DNA of 64,000 nucleotides from positions 73,510,721 through 73,574,720 of the forward strand of contig CM035407.1 in assembly GCA_020310875.1 (NCBI GenBank), read 5' to 3'. The DNA is from Ceratopteris richardii. Taxonomy: Eukaryota; Streptophyta; Polypodiopsida; Polypodiales; Pteridaceae. Numbering within the stretch: position 1 is the first letter of the stretch; the number at the start of each line of letters is the position of its first letter. Below the pieces are notes generated by a model. The model made no database searches. It worked only from the letters and a program-made list of their open reading frames with translations, and had not been told where the DNA came from. Position numbers and translations under genes: made by a program. This document shows positions 57,176-64,000 of this stretch, one piece after another.

Positions 57176-60100
57176 TGTCAGTTCCTAGATATGTTGAAAT
57201 ACGTGATCACACATCACATCCTATTGAGCATACAAGAAACATAGCACTATCTATGGAGGATGGAAAGGTAAAACATCTTGCTGATGTGTTGCATGTTCCA
57301 AATATAACAAAGAATCTAGTTTCTATTGGACAAATAGTTGACCAAGGATTACAAGTCAAGTTCAATGTTGATGGATTATATGTAGAGGAGTACAAGCAGG
57401 ATGGACGATTGGTTGCCAAATTAAACAAAATGAGTAGGATGTTCACCTTAAATGTGAAGATTCCTAAAATGAATGCAGCCATGTTTGCAAAAGGTGCAGG
57501 AGTTATTGCTGATATAGAGACCTGGCACAAACAAATTGGACATGAAAATCTGCAAAGGTTGAAACTGATGCACTCAAAGGAGATTGTCCATGGACTACCA
57601 AATTTAAAAGTTGCAAAAATGCAAAAGGTATGTGCAGCATGTCAATTTGGTAAATAGTCAAGAGCATCATTTCCACATGACAAGCATGCTAGTGAGAATG
57701 TACTAGAAGTACTACATACAGATGTTTGGGGTCCAACAAAGACCACATCTATGGGCGGTTGCAGGTTTTATGTTACTTTCATTGATCAAAATACACGCAA
57801 AGTATGGGTATATTTCATGAAAGAGAAGAGCGAGGTGTTCACTCACTTCTAGAATTTTAAAGTTATGGTGGAAATGCAGGCAGAGAAGTACATCTAGACA
57901 TTAAGATCTAATGGGAGAGGTGAATACATGTCAAATGAGTTCATCAATTTTCTAAAAAATCATGGAATTTGGCATCAGTTTTCATGTAGGTACACACCAC
58001 AACAGAATGGTGTTGTTGAATGTAAAAATAGACATATTGCAGAAATAGAAAGAGCCTTGATGGTTGAGAAGAATATGAATCATTGTTATTGGGCAGAAGT
58101 TGTGCATACTACTGTATACATCATGAACAGAACTCCGGCTGCTGCTATACATCAAGTTACACCTAAAGTTAAGTTTACATGTAAAAAGCCAAACTTATCA
58201 CATCTGAAAGTTTTTGGCTGTATTGCATATGTACATGTCCCAGATGAATTGAGGATGAAGCTTGATCCAAAAGCAAAAAAATGTGTCTTCATTTGATACT
58301 CCCTTGAGGAAAAGGGATCTAAATGTTATAACCCACTCACATGACAGGTAAGGGTGAGTAGAGATATGACATTTGATGAAATGTCAAGCTTCTATGTAGA
58401 TGCCAAAGAAGGACTGAATCTTGAACCAAATGACAAAGAAAATGCTGAAAAATCAAGTGCTGAATCTCAAGTTTTGAGTGGACCGGATGCATCACCAAGC
58501 AATAGTTCCAACTCAAATCCGTGGAGTGGAAGATTGCGTGGAAATTTCAGTCCAGCAAATTCATCAAATACATCCAAGAAAGGTAAAGAAAAGCTATCTG
58601 CTGGTAGTAAAACATGTGCACGTTTTGAAGACAATGGAGATTCAAGCGGTTCAGAAAAGAGTCTTGGTGAGGAACTTGGACTGCCCTCTGTGAAGACTCC
58701 AAGAGTAAGAAGGGCACATGTAGATGATACAAGGAGAAGTGACCCAGGACCAAGAAGATCTGGGAGGATGCGGAATTCAGTGCAACGATTGACGTATGAT
58801 AGTTATATAGCTCGTTCTTGTGCCTACATGACAAAGGTAATACAAGATGCTGAACCTTCTTGCTTTGAAGATGCAATTCGAATTGCAGATTGGGAAAAGG
58901 CTATGGATGAGGAGATGGCTGCACTTTATGGAGATGATACATGGAAGCTGGTTCCATTGCCGCAAGGAAAGAAACCCATAGGCTGCAAATGGGTGTACAA
59001 GGTAAAGCATAATGTTGATGGTAGCATAAGCAGGTATAAAGCACGATTGGTAGCTAAAGGATATGCACAGACATATGGCATTGATTATGAGGAAACATTT
59101 AGTCCTGTAGCTAAAATATCTACTGTCAGAACACTTGTTGCACTAGCTATAGCAAAAGGATGGACTTTGCATCAGATGGATGTGAAGAATTCTTTCCTAC
59201 ATGGTGAGTTACAGGAAGAAGTATATATGGACCAGCCATAAGGATATGAAGATTCAAAGCATCCAAAATATGTTTGCAGGTTGAAAAAGGCTTTGTATGG
59301 GTTGGAGCAAGCCCCTCGAGCATGGCATGCAAGGATTGTTGATTACTTAACCAACACTAGGTTTTCTATGTGTGATGCAGATCACTCACTATATGCCAGG
59401 AAGGCTGTGATGGTATCACTATTGTGGCTATTTATCTTGATGAATTGATTGTAGGTGGTGATAATGAAGGAAGCATCAAAGAGGTAAAGAAACGTCTTAT
59501 GCAGAAATTTGACATGAAAGTTCTTGGTGTGTTGCGTTATTTCTTGGGCATTGAGTTTATACATACAAAAACAGGTGTATGGATGTCGCAAAGGCAATAT
59601 GCCTTGAATATGCTGCAAAAGTATGGTATGGCTGATTTTAAGCCAATTTCTATGCCGTTAGATAAGAATTTGAAGTTGGACACTACACGAGGTGAAGTAT
59701 TGGAAAATGCTACTATGTACAGGAAAATTGTGGGAAGTCTTATATATCTTTACAATTACAAGGTCTGATCTAAGTTATATTGTTGGACTTGAAAGTCAGT
59801 TTATGCAGGTTCCCAAGAAGCCACGTTTGGATGCTCTAAGGTGCACTCTACGTTATGTGAGTGCCACTTTGGATTATGCATTGTTTTATGAGGCTAGTGT
59901 GGATTTGCAAGTTTATGGATACACCAATGCCGATTGGGCTGGTAGCACTCTAGATAGAAGATCTACTAGTGGTTTTGTATTCTCACTTGGGAGTGTAGCT
60001 GTTACATGGAGCAGTAAGAAGCAACCCATTGTTGCTTTGTCGAGTACAGAGCTTGAGTATAGAAGTGCTTCAATGGCAGCATGTGAGGCATCATGGTTGG

Positions 60101-60395
60101 AGATGCTACTTGCGGATTTAGGTGTGGAAGTGCAAAAGCCTATCACCATTTATTGTGATAATCTTAGCAGCATACAATTAGTGTGGAACCCTATTTTCCA
60201 TGCTAGAACAAAGCATATCAAGGTACATTATCACTTTATCGGAGAGAAGGTATTAGCAGGTGATATTGATCTTGTTTATGTGAGAACAGATGAGCAAGTT
60301 GTTGATATTTTCACCAAAGTACTTGGAGCTGAGAAGTTGAAGAAGTTTTGGCAGATGCTTGGATTACAGGATATGGTGTTGTACTTGAGGGGGAG

Positions 60396-60704
60396 TGTTG
60401 AGATATCAAGCTCAACATGTGATGATCCAGGATGACAGGTACCAGTTTTTTGTTTCTCTGACATGTATAGTGGTCATGCCGATATATGTCAGGGATACTT
60501 CATTGAACTTTATTAGATTTATCTACCGAGAGTGATGGCACATTTGTTCCTTGCCAGCTCACTCATTCGTGGACATTAGTTTTTTCCTTATGTATTGATC
60601 TTTATATATTGAACTTGTTGTATTCTTGTTTTTAGGTCATTCTTGTACATTCCGTTTTATGTAATAGAAGAAGAAGAAGAAGAAGAAGATTCTCCCTTCC
60701 CTCA
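60396..60704 (+). repeat. 3' LTR of element K (right end approximate)
   Basis: It starts TGTTGAGATATCAAGC after the tract CTTGAGGGGGAG. An AGA/GAA microsatellite lies at 60666-60690. I place the end at TCCCTCA (60704) because gypsy gag of element L starts right after; there is no second copy to prove it. Confidence 0.55.
60666..60690 (+). repeat. (GAA)n microsatellite
   Basis: A run of about eight AGA/GAA trinucleotides near the end of the K LTR. Confidence 0.85.
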
Positions 60705-62262
60705 ATCTATGTTTGCTTCTCCTTGAGAGTGAGAGTGTGTGTGTGAGCTCCCTTCCTTATCTCCTTCCTCATGACACCTATGAGATTTCCTTTTTGCCTT
60801 GTATCTGCACATGTGGTGGCTTTGTCTTCAGATGTCTCTTTGTCTTTGTTCAATCCATTAATCCTTGATTCTTGACCTATTTCCACTTGAGCATTCCCCT
60901 TGCTTCTTGTGTGCACTGTAAAAGATTCAATTTCTTCTAATTGCATCACCCTGGTAGATGGTGATCTTTAGGCATAGAAATCATTTGAATGTGGGGCTCA
61001 TATGAGGATGCTTGGTTCTTAGGACAACAATTAGTATAGTGGTCTCTGGCCTCTAGGCAGGAGGGGCATTTTCTGGTAGAGTGCACCTACTTTGGTAATG
61101 CCCACATTCTCCACATCTGAAACAAATAATTGGCATCCTTGGCCCATTTCCAAAATTATCCCTATGTCTAGGGTTATAATTGTTACCTTGATTAGGTGCA
61201 GCCATCATCACATTAGCTAGTGGTAGGGCTCCTCCTGGTGTCCAATATGTTGTTGCGGGCATTCCTCTTGAGTGACATTCATGGGCCTCGTGACTAGCTT
61301 TCTTGCATAGCTGGCAAGTTACACTTAAGAAAGGACAGTCACTTACTATGTGACCCTGCTTGTTGCACATGGTACACCATAGCCCACTTTTGATACCACC
61401 TCCCCTTAATTCGTGTAATTCTTGTCCAAGTTGATCTGTGAAGAACTTACTCCATATTGTTGTCTTATTTGTTCAAATCATGTAGTTGTATTGATGAACT
61501 CCTCTATGGAGGCTATTGGAAACACTAATTCCTTGATTTTACATTGTGTAGTCACAAGAAGTGGTTTAGCTAACCATTTCTTAATAAAGAAATCATGTGG
61601 GGGATGTGGCAACTTAGACATTAGTGCCTTAGCCCTAGTTACAAACTATGGAAATGTTTCACCAAGACCTAATCTCAAGTTTTCTAACTCCTCTATGATA
61701 GTCTCTACAGTATTCCCATGCTGGAATTGAGTTTTGAATGCATCTTTTATTAAATCCCAAGTGGTGAAATGGTTTTCAACAAACTGGCTGAACCATTTAT
61801 CTGCTAACCCTTCTAATGTGGTAGGAAAGAGTATCAAAAGGGATCCTCTCTTCCCATCAAACCTCTTGTTTTGCACAATGCTAAGAACCTCCTAATATGC
61901 TCGTCCAGATCTTCCTGAGCTAAGCCTTTGAAAGAAGGAAATTTTATATTTAATCTAGAAAGTAGAGTCTCCAAATCAACCTGACTAGCCATGTTCTTTA
62001 TTGATGATGTTGATGATAGTGAACAGGAGGATCTTCTAACAACCTTCCTTCTTATTGCTTTGCACATGACCCTCAATGTTTGAGACCAGGTTGTGGTCAT
62101 GAGCTGTTCATAATCCTCTTACGATGAGATAATTGATAGGAAGTTTTACCTCTTAACACAATGAAGTAGTACTGTCGGCACTTGAATAATGCTTCTCCAC
62201 ACTACAATATTTCTCCTCCTACGCTCAATTCTCCTTGTGGTCCCACCGTGCGTGCCAAATTT
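60705..62262 (-). mobile_element. Ty3/gypsy element L, gag region
   Basis: Minus strand, from the right: primer-site-like TTTGGCACGCACGGTGGGAC (about 62259-62240), then gag from about 61992 (MASQVDLETLLSRLNIKFPSF; the pattern LFPTTLEGLADKWFSQF near 61820 is the plant gypsy gag core). Next come three CCHC-like knuckles (near 61370-61330, 61320-61280 and 61120-61080; CFRCGECGHYQSRC is the clearest) and a charged linker with VHTRSKG near 60910. Protease and later domains are not seen; the LTR of K adjoins. It is broken. Confidence 0.75.
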
Positions 62263-62930
62263 TGTTGGGGGGTTCTTGTGCAAAAAGGGATTTGAGTGTT
62301 TGTAGAAGAAAAGGGAAAGATAAGAAGAAAGATACAATGCTGAAAGCCTCTGTCGATTGATTATAAGAAGACAAATACAATGGTGATGCACAATACAATC
62401 CAATGCTTTCTATGCAAAATCCCAGAGAGTGCACAATCAGAAAATACAAAATATTCAAGAGAAATCAATAACAATACTATGAACAATGCACCCTTGAACA
62501 AGTTCATTGAAATATACTCAAGAACAATACAAATAAGTACACACCAAGAGTAAGTGAGTGTGCAGAGATGAAATAGAAAGGGAAGAGTCTATCATGTGGA
62601 GTAATGGTATGCAACCAAGAGTAGGACCAACAAAGATAGAAGCTTCTATGAAGCCAATGTGGACACCAACCCACAAGAGCACCAATGCCTTCCACGCTTC
62701 TCACAAAGACTCCTTGTGACTCTCCTTCAAAGTCAAAGAATTAGATAGTTCAAGTTCCTAATGAGTAACAAATATTCTATTGGGGATTAAGCACTCACTT
62801 GTCTTCCCATCCTATCTCTTCCTATATCATGCATCTTTCATCCTATCCTTATATAGAAGATAGGGAGATGAACTACAGAAGTTGTTGATTGCTTACCTTG
62901 CCCTTCCATCATGACACCTTGGAGAGAGAG
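62263..62930 (-). repeat. 5' LTR of element L (outer end approximate)
   Basis: On the plus strand it begins TGTTGGGGGGTTCTTG next to the primer site. A minus-strand TATATAAGG box lies near 62850. The outer end is not fixed, since no second copy is present. Confidence 0.6.
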
Positions 62931-62978
62931 CCTTCTATAATATTCTCATACATGGGAATTGAGAAGAGGAGATTGGGG

Positions 62979-63772
62979 TGAGAGAACTTGGAGAAGCTTG
63001 TAGGTGGTAGAAATGTGAGTTGCAAAGCGATGAAGTTTGGTCCAACCAACCAACATAGGACCAGCCCTTGAGCTCATGGAGACTCAAATAGACCTTATAG
63101 GCATATGATAAGTGCAATAAAACCTACTATGTGCTTTGGAGCATCAAGGAGAAAGAGTCAATACAAGACAGATAGGTTTGCACATTGATTAATTTAAAAA
63201 GCTTACTATCTTTGGATGAAACAATCGACTTCAAATGCTCATAGCATCCAACATGATTACAACTGGAAAAAATAATTTTGGAGGAATGATACACATAGGG
63301 TTGAGTGTATATAATGCACAAGAGTACAAGAAATAAGCAAATTTGGAGCTCAAAGTAGCAGCCTCCGCAAGTTTACTGTTGTTGAAGAAGATGATACAAA
63401 GAAATGAAGTATCAAGACAATGATGGCCAAAAATGTATGTATATTGCTTCCACGTAATGTACAAGTGATTTGAAGTCTTTATATAGACTCTTGAAGTGCT
63501 CCAAGACTTTGAAAAGTGGATTTTGAATTCAAATGATGGCAGAATGAGTTGTTCAAGAGAATCAATTCACTTTCCTACAATCTAGGAAAAGTGAAGATCT
63601 AATTTGATCTACTTTTAGGTGATTGATTGATTCATTGATTGCCAAGATCAACCAACTGAAATTCTTGGAATTTGACTTCCCTTTTTCTACTTTTACATGT
63701 GTAAAGCTCTAGGTTTTTACATTGGTAAATCATCCATAAAACAACTTTTAACGTAGACCATAAAGTTCAACA
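62979..63772 (-). repeat. inverted copy of the element M LTR
   Basis: Its reverse complement matches 1717-2733 nearly end to end. Shared blocks include the TATA region (63478-63489 here), the TAGATTGTAGGAAAGTGAATTGATT block and the end TTCTCTCA. No primer site or coding part of M adjoins, so it looks like a solo or orphaned LTR. It is clearly diverged and therefore old. Confidence 0.8.
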
Positions 63773-64000
63773 AGTCATATATATCGAGTGTGCTTGAATG
63801 TATGAATGCAAAAAAAATAAGAACTTTTGGGAGAAAGTGATTTAACTGTGGAATATGTATCTTTGACAGTCATAAAACTCATAGTTTGTTGTACTTCACA
63901 AATCACTATTGGAGGTTCACTAGTAATTGTGAAAGGTACATCAATCATTGTCAAAGGTTTGCAAGCCAAAAGCATTGAATGATTAGTTGTCATAGTGATG
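63773..64000. other. unrecognised sequence at window end
   Basis: A minus-strand frame stays open over most of this stretch (about 63993-63775), but I recognise no family in it. It may be interior of an element cut by the window edge. Confidence 0.3.

Larger units (their letters stand above)
57176..60704 (+). mobile_element. Ty1/copia remnant, element K
   Basis: It starts within the protease/pre-integrase region (DVLHVPNITKNLVSIGQIV, near 57280). It then has pre-integrase (TWHKQIGHENLQRL), integrase about 57690-58300, a variable linker about 58340-58750, reverse transcriptase about 58870-59650 ([20 protein letters not shown]), RNase H about 59880-60340 (NADWAGSTLDRRSTSG), purine tract 60385-60395, and a 3' LTR from 60396. 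K is of a different copia group from J (more like A). No gag or 5' LTR is seen. It is broken, with several breaks. Confidence 0.82.

Noticed and set aside
1717-63772. One giant element or DNA transposon bounded by the inverted M LTR copies
   Set aside because: The repeats are LTRs with TATA boxes, the left one is next to copia coding sequence, and the interior is fully explained by independent elements.

Overview
The window is AT-rich plant nuclear DNA made almost wholly of LTR retrotransposons. The evidence is Ty1/copia gag-pol frames in plant order (gag, CCHC knuckle, protease, integrase, reverse transcriptase, RNase H), primer sites matching plant initiator-Met tRNA, Ty3/gypsy pieces, and one element with a primer site matching plant tRNA-Asp. 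I see no intact host gene, tRNA, rRNA or CRISPR array. The sequence alone does not tell me which land-plant lineage this is.

Layout. 1-2.7 kb: unrecognised DNA, then an old copia remnant whose LTR recurs inverted at 62.98-63.77 kb. 3.0-3.5 kb: a minus-strand Ty3/gypsy integrase relic. 3.5-8.2 kb: a non-autonomous LTR element (here 'X') with a tRNA-Asp-type primer site. It holds a CG-rich palindromic array, a retropepsin-like relic, four WV(P/R)K repeats and a sense-strand fragment of a host ARGONAUTE gene. 8.2-18.5 kb: old broken copia elements A (+), B (-, with both LTRs) and C (-). 19.8-23 kb: broken copia D.

23.5-54.3 kb is a clean three-level nest. Copia E received F (in its pol region) and G (in its 3' LTR). 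G in turn received H (in gag) and I (in RNase H, opposite strand). F, G, H and I each have a 5-bp target duplication and LTR pairs of equal length that differ at only a handful of sites. F, H and I each carry one long gag-pol frame and look whole; G looks whole apart from its two guests.

54.3-62.9 kb: two copia remnants joined head to tail (J-K), next to a minus-strand Ty3/gypsy gag with primer site and LTR (L).

The finding most worth following is the ARGONAUTE fragment at about 6.81-6.98 kb inside element X. It spans the MID/PIWI junction and keeps three of the four residues known to bind the guide RNA 5' phosphate. A retroelement carrying a sense piece of a silencing gene could influence silencing through small RNAs, but that is inference. 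Other items are a CG-rich array that seems to be decaying at CpG sites, a five-fold dyad in the LTR of H, a 193-bp triplication in the LTR of I, and a short motif shared by LTRs of unrelated families.
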